A stretch of DNA of 7,756 bases from an uncultured Bacillota bacterium (GTDB taxonomy: Bacteria > Bacillota > Clostridia > Christensenellales > UBA1242), in NCBI GenBank assembly GCA_945947685.1, contig CAMEYT010000014.1, positions 1-7,756 on the forward strand, read 5' to 3'. Below the pieces are notes generated by a model. It ran no database searches and was not told the DNA's origin. It saw nothing but the letters and a program-made list of their open reading frames with translations. Of this stretch, positions 1 to 5,916 are shown one piece after another (the stretch's first letter is position 1; every line of letters starts with the position of its first letter). The translations under genes were made by a program, and so were the position numbers.

Positions 1-51
1 AACGAGTCTAGTTCCACGTTCTTCGATTGATAAGATAGCAATTTTCTCCAT
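1..51 (-). CDS. N-terminal fragment of an unidentified protein (gene runs off the left edge)
   Basis: Only the first 17 codons are present, reading MEKIAILSIEERGTRLV. The start is well supported: a GGAGG ribosome binding site at 56-60 lies four bases upstream of the ATG at 51. That site directly abuts the TAG stop of the ferredoxin gene, so the two are probably co-transcribed and translationally coupled. I do not recognise the gene. The segment aligns without gaps to the start of Ppx/GppA exopolyphosphatases (pattern IDIGSNSxRLV), sharing the Ile and the terminal Arg-Leu-Val. However, the glycine/serine phosphate-loop residues are replaced, so this is a weak resemblance and not a call. Confidence 0.6.
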   Translation of the reverse strand, partial: MEKIAILSIEERGTRLV

Positions 52-60
52 AAGTCCTCC

Positions 61-228
61 CTAGTCTAATTTTATAGCTTGCATTGGACAACTTGCTTCA
101 CAAGCTCCGCAATGAACACATTTATTTTTGTCAATCTCCGCCTTGCCATCTTTGTCAAATGAAATAGCCCCCATTGGACAAATAGCAACACAAGTTCCAC
201 ATGAAATACATTTTTTCTTATTAACCAT
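61..228 (-). CDS. 2[4Fe-4S] clostridial-type ferredoxin, 55 aa
   Basis: A small electron-carrier protein, complete at 55 residues, which is the usual length for clostridial ferredoxins. Two CxxCxxCxxxCP motifs are visible: Cys7, 10, 13 and 17 followed by Pro18, and Cys37, 40, 43 and 47 followed by Pro48. Each motif supplies ligands for the two [4Fe-4S] clusters, with the last Cys of each motif crossing to the other cluster in the known fold. The two halves are visibly duplicated (CPMGAI and CPMQAI). The start ATG at 228 has AGGAG at 236-240. The gene has its own promoter (249-277) placed right after the TSUP gene, and its stop touches the ribosome binding site of the next gene. It would act in the cytoplasm as a low-potential electron carrier in anaerobic metabolism. 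The specific redox partner cannot be told from the window. Confidence 0.95.
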   Translation of the reverse strand: MVNKKKCISCGTCVAICPMGAISFDKDGKAEIDKNKCVHCGACEASCPMQAIKLD

Positions 229-248
229 ATAATTTCTCCTACGCTTGC

Positions 249-277
249 ATTATAGCATAGAAAAATATTTTTGTAAA
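249..277 (-). promoter_or_regulatory. sigma-A-type promoter of the ferredoxin gene
   Basis: On the minus strand, TTTACA (277-272, five of six to TTGACA) is followed by a 17-base spacer and a perfect TATAAT (254-249). Transcription would start near 242, leaving a leader of about 14 bases that begins with the AGGAG ribosome binding site (240-236). The -35 box starts one base beyond the stop codon of the upstream TSUP gene, so the ferredoxin can be expressed independently of it. Confidence 0.8.
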
Positions 278-649
278 CTATTTTTTCTTGTTTTTAAATA
301 CTTTTATAAATTGAAAAATCCCCAATATACATAGAAATACGCCAAATGAAATTTTTAGAATTTTTCCATCAATATTTGTAGCTATTAAAGAACCTAAAAT
401 TGAAAAGAAAACGCCGCCAATTATTATAGAAATTACCCCGTCAAATCTAAGCAAATTATTCTTGTAATGAATAAATAAAGAAAAAAGAGCCATAACCAAA
501 AAAGTCAGCAAATTTATCCCTTGACAGAGACTCTGTTCCATATTTAAAAATATAGATAATAAAGGAATAAGAAGAGTTCCTCCGCCCATTCCCATTCCAC
601 CAAAAATGCCTCCGATTAATCCAAATAAAATATATAAAAAATATGTCAT
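278..649 (-). CDS. Half-size TauE/SafE (TSUP) family membrane protein, 123 aa
   Basis: This is a very hydrophobic protein with about four membrane segments (approximately residues 3-30, 45-63, 71-90 and 97-118) and a short basic C-terminus. The glycine-rich run GMGMGGGTLLIPLL at 18-31 matches the TSUP signature (GxGGGxxxxPLL), the family that includes TauE/SafE sulfite and organosulfonate exporters. Normal family members have about 250 residues, built from two such repeats. This protein holds only one. Its ATG (649) overlaps the TGA of the preceding half-size TSUP gene as ATGA, and an AGGAT site lies about six bases upstream. The pair therefore probably forms one heteromeric carrier. The substrate (sulfite, sulfoacetate, other anions) cannot be deduced. 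Confidence 0.88.
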   Translation of the reverse strand: MTYFLYILFGLIGGIFGGMGMGGGTLLIPLLSIFLNMEQSLCQGINLLTFLVMALFSLFIHYKNNLLRFDGVISIIIGGVFFSILGSLIATNIDGKILKISFGVFLCILGIFQFIKVFKNKKK

Positions 650-1146
650 ATTATCATCCTAACTCCCGCAAAAATCATTAAAATTGAGAAGATAATACCA
701 ACCAACTTTGCGGGTAAAATTTTTAATAAAAATGAACCTAAAACACCTCCAATCAGAACACCCACACCTATCAAACATAGCGGTAAAGATTGAACCTTGC
801 CGTTAAAAACATAAATTGTAGCAGACAGTAAACTTAACGGGAAAATTATACTTATTGCAGTGGCGTGTGCCTCCTTTTCTGGATACTTGAGAAAATTTTC
901 TAAGACAGGTACACAGACCATCCCTCCTCCACCACCAAAAAATCCATTTATTACACCAATTATTCCTCCAAGAAAAAACAAAAAGGCGACCTTCCCACCT
1001 CTTTTAGGCTCTCTTTTCTTATTTTTAACATTCTTTTTTTTACTTTTGATAATAATCGACTCAGGCGCTTCTTGAGATTTACTATCCTCTTTTTTTACTT
1101 TTTCTCTATTTTTTTTGTCATAATTCACTATTTTGTTACTTTTCAT
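646..1146 (-). CDS. Half-size TauE/SafE (TSUP) family membrane protein with basic N-terminal extension, 166 aa
   Basis: Residues 53-166 form a single TSUP repeat with about four membrane segments. The signature glycine run GGGGGMVCVPVL lies at 71-82 and is followed by ATAISIIFPLSLLSATIYVFNGKV, laid out like the partner encoded just downstream. Residues 1-52 are an unusual, highly charged, lysine-rich stretch (KKKNVKNKKREPKRGGK near its end) that would lie in the cytoplasm by the positive-inside rule. No ribosome binding site precedes the ATG at 1146, and a -10-like GATAAT ends seven bases before it, so translation may be leaderless. Alternatively, the true start could be internal, which would remove part of the extension. 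The 3' end overlaps the second TSUP gene by ATGA. Together they reconstitute one full two-repeat carrier. Substrate unknown. Confidence 0.85.
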   Translation of the reverse strand: MKSNKIVNYDKKNREKVKKEDSKSQEAPESIIIKSKKKNVKNKKREPKRGGKVAFLFFLGGIIGVINGFFGGGGGMVCVPVLENFLKYPEKEAHATAISIIFPLSLLSATIYVFNGKVQSLPLCLIGVGVLIGGVLGSFLLKILPAKLVGIIFSILMIFAGVRMII

Positions 1147-1178
1147 ATAAATATTATCTATAAAATTGAAAAAAATAT

Positions 1179-1207
1179 TTGATTATTCAATTCAAATGTT
1201 GTATAAT
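1179..1207 (+). promoter_or_regulatory. sigma-A-type promoter of the large surface-protein gene
   Basis: TTGATT (1179-1184, four of six to consensus) and a perfect TATAAT (1202-1207) are separated by 17 bases. The predicted start point is near 1214, giving a leader of about 33 bases. The leader carries AAAGGTGA (1236-1243), correctly placed before the ATG at 1247. The promoter sits in the 100-base divergent gap shared with the TSUP genes. Confidence 0.65.
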
Positions 1208-1210
1208 ATT

Positions 1211-1228
1211 CAAGTATAACTTTACTTG
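1211..1228 (+). promoter_or_regulatory. 6-bp inverted repeat at the predicted transcription start
   Basis: CAAGTA (1211-1216) and TACTTG (1223-1228) form a perfect inverted repeat with a six-base spacer, beginning four bases after the -10 box and spanning the predicted start near 1214. It could be a repressor operator or a small hairpin at the 5' end of the mRNA. A second overlapping pairing, AAGTAT (1212-1217) with ATACTT (1229-1234), is possible. No regulator is encoded nearby, and chance occurrence in AT-rich DNA is not excluded. Confidence 0.35.
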
Positions 1229-1246
1229 ATACTTAAAAGGTGAACT

Positions 1247-4200
1247 ATGAAAAAACAAAAACTATTAAACAAAATATTTTTAGCATCTATGTTATTAGCT
1301 ATTCCTGCATGTGCAGGGTTTGGTTTAGCATCTGGAACTACTAAAGCAGAGACAGCTATAACTGGCTCATATTCTGAAATCATTGAAGTTTCTAATAGCT
1401 CATTCAATAGTTCTAGCTCAACTTACTCAAAGAACGACGTAACCGGTTGGACAAGAATTAAGGGCGACGGAAGAGCTACAACAATGATTATTGATACAAA
1501 GGGAGAGAACTTTTCTAAATATAGAAGTTCCGAATACCTTCTCTCTTGCGATAGTCCTAATGCCGCAGGAACAAAGGACTCAAAAGTATTGATGATTAAT
1601 TCTGCAATTCAGAGTGGGCAGACTGATAGACAAACTCACGAAGGATATAAGTCAAGCATCATCACCCTTAGCGAAAACTCTTTCTACTCTTTCAAAATTG
1701 CAATGAAAACAAAATCATTCAATGAAGCAAAAGAATTTGGCTCTATTTACCTATCAGGGCTTAAAGACAAAGACGGAAAAGATGTGAAGCTTGCTTTCGA
1801 ACAAAAATCAGCTGGCGAATGGACAAACTTTTACTTCTTTGTTGCAACTGGTGATTCACAACAAAGCGTTACCCTCAACCTTTGGCTTGGAACTGAAAAT
1901 ATTAACTCAAATGGCGTAGTTTTCTTCGATGAAGTTTCATTAAATAGATATTCAGAAAATCGATTCTATGAAATTTTAACAAAAAATCATGTAGGATATA
2001 ATACTGATACTAGCACAACAAAATTTGTAAAAGTTGATTCCTCAAGAAAATTTATCGACACTACAGGATATAACTTTGATTTTGAAGAAGATAAATTAAC
2101 AGATTTATACAATCTTCCAAAATGGAAAATCGTTGATGATGTTACAACTTCTACGAAAGCATTTGCTGAACCAATAAATATGCAATCAAAGGAATCTTTT
2201 GAGAGCAAAGTCGGAAAACCCTACCCTGGGACTAACTATAAAAACAATAACACTCAATCTTTAGTTCTCTGGACTGAAGAAGCAACTACCATAGCAGTTG
2301 AATCAAAACCACTTGAAATCAAAGCTCACGGCGTTTATAAGATTTCAATGCTAGTTAAAACAAATCTTGAACAAGGTGGATTTAAAATTAAAGCAGTTGA
2401 AACAGATGCAATTTATACAGCTTTCCCTGATATTAAGGACACATACAAATTACACACAGCTGAAGGAACAGAAATTACATCAACTTCAAGCAACAGCTTC
2501 GCAAACAACTACCAAGAGGTTACATTCTATATTCAAGGACATAATCTATATAATTCAGAAGTAAAACTTCAACTTTGCTTGGGCTCAAGCGAAACAGGAG
2601 CTTTAGGTTATGCAATTATTGACGACATAACTATTGAGACAGTTCCATCTGAAGAAATTCCAACAGCAAACAATATGTCTCTCCTCCCAACTAGTTCAAG
2701 TGATACAATAGCAAACGGGATGTTCAATTTCACTTCTATAAAAGAAGACGAATTATCATATCCACTTTTGCCTTCAAGCTGGACGGTGTCTCAAGATGAA
2801 AACGAATACACAACAGCAGGAATTATTAACACATATTCAGCTTATTACGCAGAATACTCATCCGAGCTTTGGGGATCACTACCTAACCCAGCTAGTATAT
2901 CAGGGGCTCCATTGGATGAAACAACACCTAACAATGTATTTATGTTTTGGAATGGCCTTGATAGTTATCAATCTATAACAAATTCATCGACTTTCTCAGT
3001 ATCAGCTGGAACATATTATGACCTTTCATTCCAATATAAAACATACGGAAGTGGAAGTATGACGGTTGAACTAATCAATGACGACGGCGTAGTTCTATTC
3101 AGCGAAGAAAATGTTTCTGCTAATGCTTCTTGGCAAACATATCATTCATATATCTACACTGGCGAAGCTACGCAAGATGTTAAGGTGTTAATTCACTTTG
3201 GAACAGAACAGAAGAAGGTTTCAGGTTATGCATTCTTAGATAACATAAAAATTACAACATCAACTGAAGCTATATATAACGACGCAGTTAGACACGTTGA
3301 TTTATCAAACTTATTACTTAATCTTGATGCATACGATAAAATAAACTCAAATATCTCAGCGCACGCAGCTTATTCTGGCTCACTCACAACGGGCTCTGAC
3401 GGCGAAGGCGGAGTTATTATTGGAAATGGAAATACTTCTTATTCTGACCAATATGGCAACCCTATCGACAAGAATCAAAATCTTCCAAATAATGTATTAG
3501 TTATTCGAGTTGGAGAGAGCTCAGCATATAAACTAACTTCAAAATTTAAACTGAACTTAGAAGGTTCAGATAGCGAAAGTAAATACTATCAATTAAAATT
3601 CAAAGCCTTAACTAACTATTTACCTGCAATGGCAGATATGCCAGAAAAAGACGATGACGGAAATGAAATTGAATATACTTATGGGCTTGCGATTGGAGTT
3701 AGTGGATATGATAAAGTTTCTCAATTAATCACAAATGAAGGATGGACAGAATATACTGTTATCTTCAAAGCTACAAGTTCTGATTCAGTTAATTTGGAAC
3801 TTGAATTAATCTCGAACAATGCTAGTGTTTATGGAACAGCATTTATTACGGATATTGCTTGGACAGAGAGCGACGAAGCTGCTTATACAGCCGCTGAAAC
3901 TAAATCTGAATATAAAAAGACTCTATTCACTACTACAAAAAGTGCAGAAACAGAAGGTGAAAATGAAGATAATGAAGAAAATAATGATGAAGAGAATTCA
4001 ACTGATTCATCAACAAGTGATAACTATGTTTGGATTTTAATCCCTTCAATCATCACTGCAGTTGCGGTTATTATTGCCGTAGTTGGAGCATTTGTAAGAA
4101 AGCTTAAACCTGGAAAGAAAGCTAAAGAAGCTAAGGAGACTAAGAAACTTGCTCAACAAGACTACGATAGAAAGAACAAACTTGATGAAGCATACATCAA

Positions 4201-4504
4201 GAATCAAGCAAAGAAGATGAGAGAAGAAGAGATTAGCAAAGTCGAAAAGAATATAGAAAATCTCACAAATGAGCTTGCAGAACTTGAAAATGCACATAAG
4301 AAATATATTGAAGATGCAAGAAAGGAAAATAGAGGAAAGATTACAAAAGAAATTGAAAAACAATTTAAACTTTACTCATCAAAGAGAGCTAAAATAAGTG
4401 ATAAACTCGAAAGAGCAAACGAGACACTTACAACAATCAAAAATCCTGAATATATTTTAGTTCTTGAGAAAAAAATTGCAAATATTTCTAAGAAAATAAA
4501 ATAA
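1247..4504 (+). CDS. Large single-pass surface protein: four beta-sandwich-like repeats, TM helix, cytoplasmic coiled coil, 1085 aa
   Basis: I do not recognise a named family. Residues 1-34 form a secretion signal (MKKQKLLNK, hydrophobic core, likely cleavage after TTKA). The extracellular part carries four divergent repeats, at about 36-236, 264-466, 486-675 and 683-876. Each ends with aromatic strand motifs of the form W/YxxxxFYxxx, then VxLxLxLG, then GxAxxDxIxI (closing at 223-235, 454-465, 660-669 and 862-871). This layout resembles CBM4/9-type jelly rolls and suggests glycan binding, but that is inference. An acidic linker (899-925) leads to one membrane helix (about 927-950), a stop-transfer RKLKPGKKAK, and a lysine/glutamate-rich coiled coil (about 960-1085) in the cytoplasm. 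There is no LPXTG motif, and no catalytic domain is evident. The gene has its own promoter, an AAAGGTGA ribosome binding site and a terminator, so it is monocistronic. Possible roles are adhesin, wall or glycan sensor, or envelope-to-cytoplasm tether. Confidence 0.9.
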   Translation: MKKQKLLNKIFLASMLLAIPACAGFGLASGTTKAETAITGSYSEIIEVSNSSFNSSSSTYSKNDVTGWTRIKGDGRATTMIIDTKGENFSKYRSSEYLLSCDSPNAAGTKDSKVLMINSAIQSGQTDRQTHEGYKSSIITLSENSFYSFKIAMKTKSFNEAKEFGSIYLSGLKDKDGKDVKLAFEQKSAGEWTNFYFFVATGDSQQSVTLNLWLGTENINSNGVVFFDEVSLNRYSENRFYEILTKNHVGYNTDTSTTKFVKVDSSRKFIDTTGYNFDFEEDKLTDLYNLPKWKIVDDVTTSTKAFAEPINMQSKESFESKVGKPYPGTNYKNNNTQSLVLWTEEATTIAVESKPLEIKAHGVYKISMLVKTNLEQGGFKIKAVETDAIYTAFPDIKDTYKLHTAEGTEITSTSSNSFANNYQEVTFYIQGHNLYNSEVKLQLCLGSSETGALGYAIIDDITIETVPSEEIPTANNMSLLPTSSSDTIANGMFNFTSIKEDELSYPLLPSSWTVSQDENEYTTAGIINTYSAYYAEYSSELWGSLPNPASISGAPLDETTPNNVFMFWNGLDSYQSITNSSTFSVSAGTYYDLSFQYKTYGSGSMTVELINDDGVVLFSEENVSANASWQTYHSYIYTGEATQDVKVLIHFGTEQKKVSGYAFLDNIKITTSTEAIYNDAVRHVDLSNLLLNLDAYDKINSNISAHAAYSGSLTTGSDGEGGVIIGNGNTSYSDQYGNPIDKNQNLPNNVLVIRVGESSAYKLTSKFKLNLEGSDSESKYYQLKFKALTNYLPAMADMPEKDDDGNEIEYTYGLAIGVSGYDKVSQLITNEGWTEYTVIFKATSSDSVNLELELISNNASVYGTAFITDIAWTESDEAAYTAAETKSEYKKTLFTTTKSAETEGENEDNEENNDEENSTDSSTSDNYVWILIPSIITAVAVIIAVVGAFVRKLKPGKKAKEAKETKKLAQQDYDRKNKLDEAYIKNQAKKMREEEISKVEKNIENLTNELAELENAHKKYIEDARKENRGKITKEIEKQFKLYSSKRAKISDKLERANETLTTIKNPEYILVLEKKIANISKKIK
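1352..3874 (+). repeat. Four divergent protein-level repeats of about 190-205 residues
   Basis: The repeats are seen at protein level, not as DNA identity. Approximate DNA limits are 1352-1954, 2036-2644, 2702-3271 and 3293-3874. Matching points in each unit are: a (N)NVxxx/SLVLW strand near the middle; a YYxLxFxxKT-like strand (SFYSFKIAMKT, GVYKISMLVKT, TYYDLSFQYKT, KYYQLKFKALT); a WTNFYFF/YQEVTFY/WQTYHSY/WTEYTVI strand; and a final GxAxxDxIxI strand. Repeats 2 and 3 also share an opening F-N/D-F...L..LP.W segment. The divergence shows ancient duplication, not recent amplification. Confidence 0.75.
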
Positions 4505-4510
4505 AATCAT

Positions 4511-4545
4511 AAAAAGTTAGGAAAAAATCCTAACTTTTTTGTTTT
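4511..4545 (+). terminator. Intrinsic terminator of the surface-protein gene
   Basis: A 12-bp perfect stem, AAAAAGTTAGGA (4511-4522) with TCCTAACTTTTT (4528-4539), encloses an AAAAA loop and is followed by T-G-TTTT. It begins seven bases after the TAA stop. The flanking A-rich sequence upstream means it could also stop minus-strand transcripts, although the converging gene has its own terminator. Confidence 0.92.
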
Positions 4546-4629
4546 CATTATTTATACTCATATAAAAATTTTCACTCGTCTCTTTTAATATAAGTTGATA
4601 CATTTCACAGATATATTAAAACTCTCTCT
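4546..4629. other. Spacer between two converging terminators
   Basis: This is AT-rich sequence between the plus-strand and minus-strand terminators. I see no ORF, repeat or convincing secondary structure in it. Confidence 0.6.
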
Positions 4630-4663
4630 AAAATTAAAAGAAATGGGACTCCCCATTTCTTTT
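4630..4663 (-). terminator. Intrinsic terminator of the zinc-ribbon/acidic-tail gene
   Basis: On the minus strand a 12-bp stem, AAAAGAAATGGG (4663-4652) with CCCATTTCTTTT (4647-4636), has a four-base GAGT loop and is followed by AATTTT. The stem starts within the TAA stop codon of the gene (4665-4663). Confidence 0.88.
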
Positions 4664-5211
4664 TAGTAATCGTCATCCTCATCATCCTCATCATCTTCAT
4701 CATCTTCGTCATCTTCATCAGAATCATCGTCAATGTAATCGTCTTCATCATCCTCATCGTCTTCATCAGAAAAGTCATCATCAGAATCTAAATCATCCTC
4801 ATCAATTTCATCAGACATTGAACCTAGATCCTCATCGTCAAAGTCATCCAACCCACTATCATCATATCCGCCTGAGATGATTTCATCTGGGTCATCAGTG
4901 ATTGAAGCCATACCCCCTGTTTCTTCATCTGGATCAACATAATCGTCGTCTTCCTCACGATTAGCATACAATTCCCAATCTTCTGATAATTCGCCATCCT
5001 CGTTTTGATGTTCCTTTAAACACATTGGACACATAATTTCACCCGGTTGAATATAGTTTGTTTTGCAAACTGGGCAAAGTTCTAAATCCAAGTCGCTTAC
5101 ATAACTTCCCTTTGAATTTAATTCAGCTTGGCAAACGCTACAAAGTTTTTCGCTCTTTTTAATAAAATTAAGTTCACATCTTGGACATCTTTTATATTCT
5201 GGCTTTCTCAT
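4663..5211 (-). CDS. Small protein with two Cys4 zinc-ribbon-like modules and a polyacidic tail, 182 aa
   Basis: I do not recognise a named family. The N-terminal third holds two similar modules, each with two Cys-x2-Cys knuckles. Cys9/12 (CPRC) pair with Cys24/27 (CSVC), and Cys46/49 (CPVC) pair with Cys61/64 (CPMC). Spacings of 11 residues between knuckles suit a zinc ribbon. The rest, from about residue 85, is disordered and extremely acidic: 40 of the last 52 residues are Asp or Glu, ending in EDD repeats. There is no signal peptide or membrane segment, so it is cytoplasmic. The ATG at 5211 has AAGGAG (5222-5217), and a promoter lies at 5240-5268. The layout could suit nucleic-acid mimicry or an RNA polymerase- or ribosome-associated factor, as the acidic tail recalls the delta subunit RpoE. 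However, no RpoE globular domain is present, so function is unknown. Confidence 0.88.
   Translation of the reverse strand: MRKPEYKRCPRCELNFIKKSEKLCSVCQAELNSKGSYVSDLDLELCPVCKTNYIQPGEIMCPMCLKEHQNEDGELSEDWELYANREEDDDYVDPDEETGGMASITDDPDEIISGGYDDSGLDDFDDEDLGSMSDEIDEDDLDSDDDFSDEDDEDDEDDYIDDDSDEDDEDDEDDEDDEDDDY
4672..4716 (-). repeat. Five tandem 9-base units encoding Glu-Asp-Asp
   Basis: Five consecutive nonamers (4672-4680, 4681-4689, 4690-4698, 4699-4707, 4708-4716) read on the minus strand as GAR GAT GAY and encode (EDD)x5 at the C-terminus of the acidic protein. A second cluster of three related units lies at 4738-4764. The units differ only by third-codon-position changes, so they are near-identical and may change copy number by slippage without shifting the frame. 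Confidence 0.85.
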
Positions 5212-5239
5212 ATAATCTCCTTATTTAATTTCTGCTAGT

Positions 5240-5268
5240 AGTATACTGATATGAAATGTAAAAGTCTA
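5240..5268 (-). promoter_or_regulatory. Putative sigma-A promoter of the zinc-ribbon/acidic-tail gene
   Basis: On the minus strand, TAGACT (5268-5263, four of six) and TATACT (5245-5240, five of six) are separated by 17 bases. The start would fall near 5233, about 21 bases before the ATG. No strong terminator separates this gene from tsaB upstream, so read-through from the PAP2-tsaE-tsaB operon is also possible. Confidence 0.55.
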
Positions 5269-5295
5269 GTAATTTTCAAAGATTTTAAAAAATTT

Positions 5296-5916
5296 TTATT
5301 GAATATTTTCCTCAGCCTGTGATTTTCTTATATAAACAGGTTTCAATTCTTTAGCATTAATACCTTTTTGAGTCCTTTCAAGTTCCAAAGCATAGTCTAA
5401 AAGTGTCTCTGCATCAAGATTAACACCTCCATCAAGATTTTTAAATTCTTCGCAAAGAAACACCATTTTGTGAATGTCAATATTTGCTTCATCAAGCCCT
5501 ATCATCTCTTCTTCACTGATTTTTTTCCCGTTCTTATCATACTTTGCATAGAAAATTCTATTACTCAACGCATTCATAACACAGTAATATTCTGATTTTT
5601 TCTTTGTTTTTTGATAAACTCTAGACATTAAATCGAGCGTTGATATTGGATAAACACTATGATTTGAATCTCCTGCGCATAGGCCTTTTACGAGAGCTAC
5701 ACCAATTCTAATGCCAGTAAATGAACCTGGGCCAACTACGACCGCTATATTCCCTATATCTTTAAAATTGAGATTGTTCTTTTCAAGCAAATTATCTATC
5801 TCTTTTAAGATATTTTCGGACTGCTTGCAGTCTGCATTAATCTCTGAATAAAACTTTTTACCCTTATAGTCTATCCCTATATATGCTTTTTTAGTCGCTG
5901 TTGATATTGCTAACAT
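5296..5916 (-). CDS. tsaB: tRNA t6A37 threonylcarbamoyltransferase complex subunit TsaB
   Basis: TsaB is the non-catalytic ASKHA-fold partner that binds TsaD and, with TsaE, lets it transfer threonylcarbamoyl to A37 of ANN-decoding tRNAs in the cytoplasm. Evidence is the MLAISTAT start (family MxxLxIDTS), the hallmark GPGSFTGIRIG at 62-72, and the C-terminal PVYIRKSQAE (193-202), matching the family PxYxRxxxAE. At 206 residues it is slightly shorter than the roughly 230 usual. Divergent points are Gln32 where the family usually has the His of a QxHSE motif, and NALSNRIFY (115-123) where DARxxEVY is usual. The ATG (5916) lies inside the end of tsaE (7-base overlap), and its AGGAG site is within tsaE codons, so the two are translationally coupled. 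TsaD, usually close by, is not in the window. Confidence 0.95.
   Translation of the reverse strand: MLAISTATKKAYIGIDYKGKKFYSEINADCKQSENILKEIDNLLEKNNLNFKDIGNIAVVVGPGSFTGIRIGVALVKGLCAGDSNHSVYPISTLDLMSRVYQKTKKKSEYYCVMNALSNRIFYAKYDKNGKKISEEEMIGLDEANIDIHKMVFLCEEFKNLDGGVNLDAETLLDYALELERTQKGINAKELKPVYIRKSQAEENIQ

Noticed and set aside
860..1075. Plus-strand ORF of 71 aa with a proline run and Phe/Leu-rich tail
   Set aside because: It lies antisense to the well-supported TSUP gene. The prolines arise from the complement of the conserved glycine codons and the Phe/Leu from the complement of Lys codons. It has no ribosome binding site.
1298..1312. Possible lipoprotein signal (IPAC, Cys22) in the surface protein
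   Set aside because: Proline at the -2 position and the hydrophobic sequence continuing past the Cys fit the lipobox poorly. A type I cleavage after TTKA is more likely, and the protein already has a C-terminal membrane anchor.
1987..4040. Other short ORFs inside the surface-protein gene (1987-2208 minus; 2367-2564, 2796-2978 and 3819-4040 plus)
   Set aside because: They are out-of-frame shadows of a continuous 1085-codon gene with consistent protein repeats. None has a family motif or ribosome binding site of its own.
3941..4100. Sortase (LPXTG-type) anchor in the surface protein
   Set aside because: No LPXTG-like motif precedes the helix, and a cytoplasmic domain of about 130 residues follows it, which does not fit a sortase substrate.
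4046..4363. Minus-strand ORF of 105 aa rich in Phe, Leu and Ser
   Set aside because: It is antisense to the coiled-coil and TM part of the surface protein, and its composition is what reversed Lys/Glu codons give. There is no supporting start signal.
4663..5211. RNA polymerase delta subunit (rpoE) for the acidic protein
   Set aside because: Only the acidic tail is similar. The delta subunit has a winged-helix N-terminal domain without cysteines, whereas this protein has two Cys4 modules.
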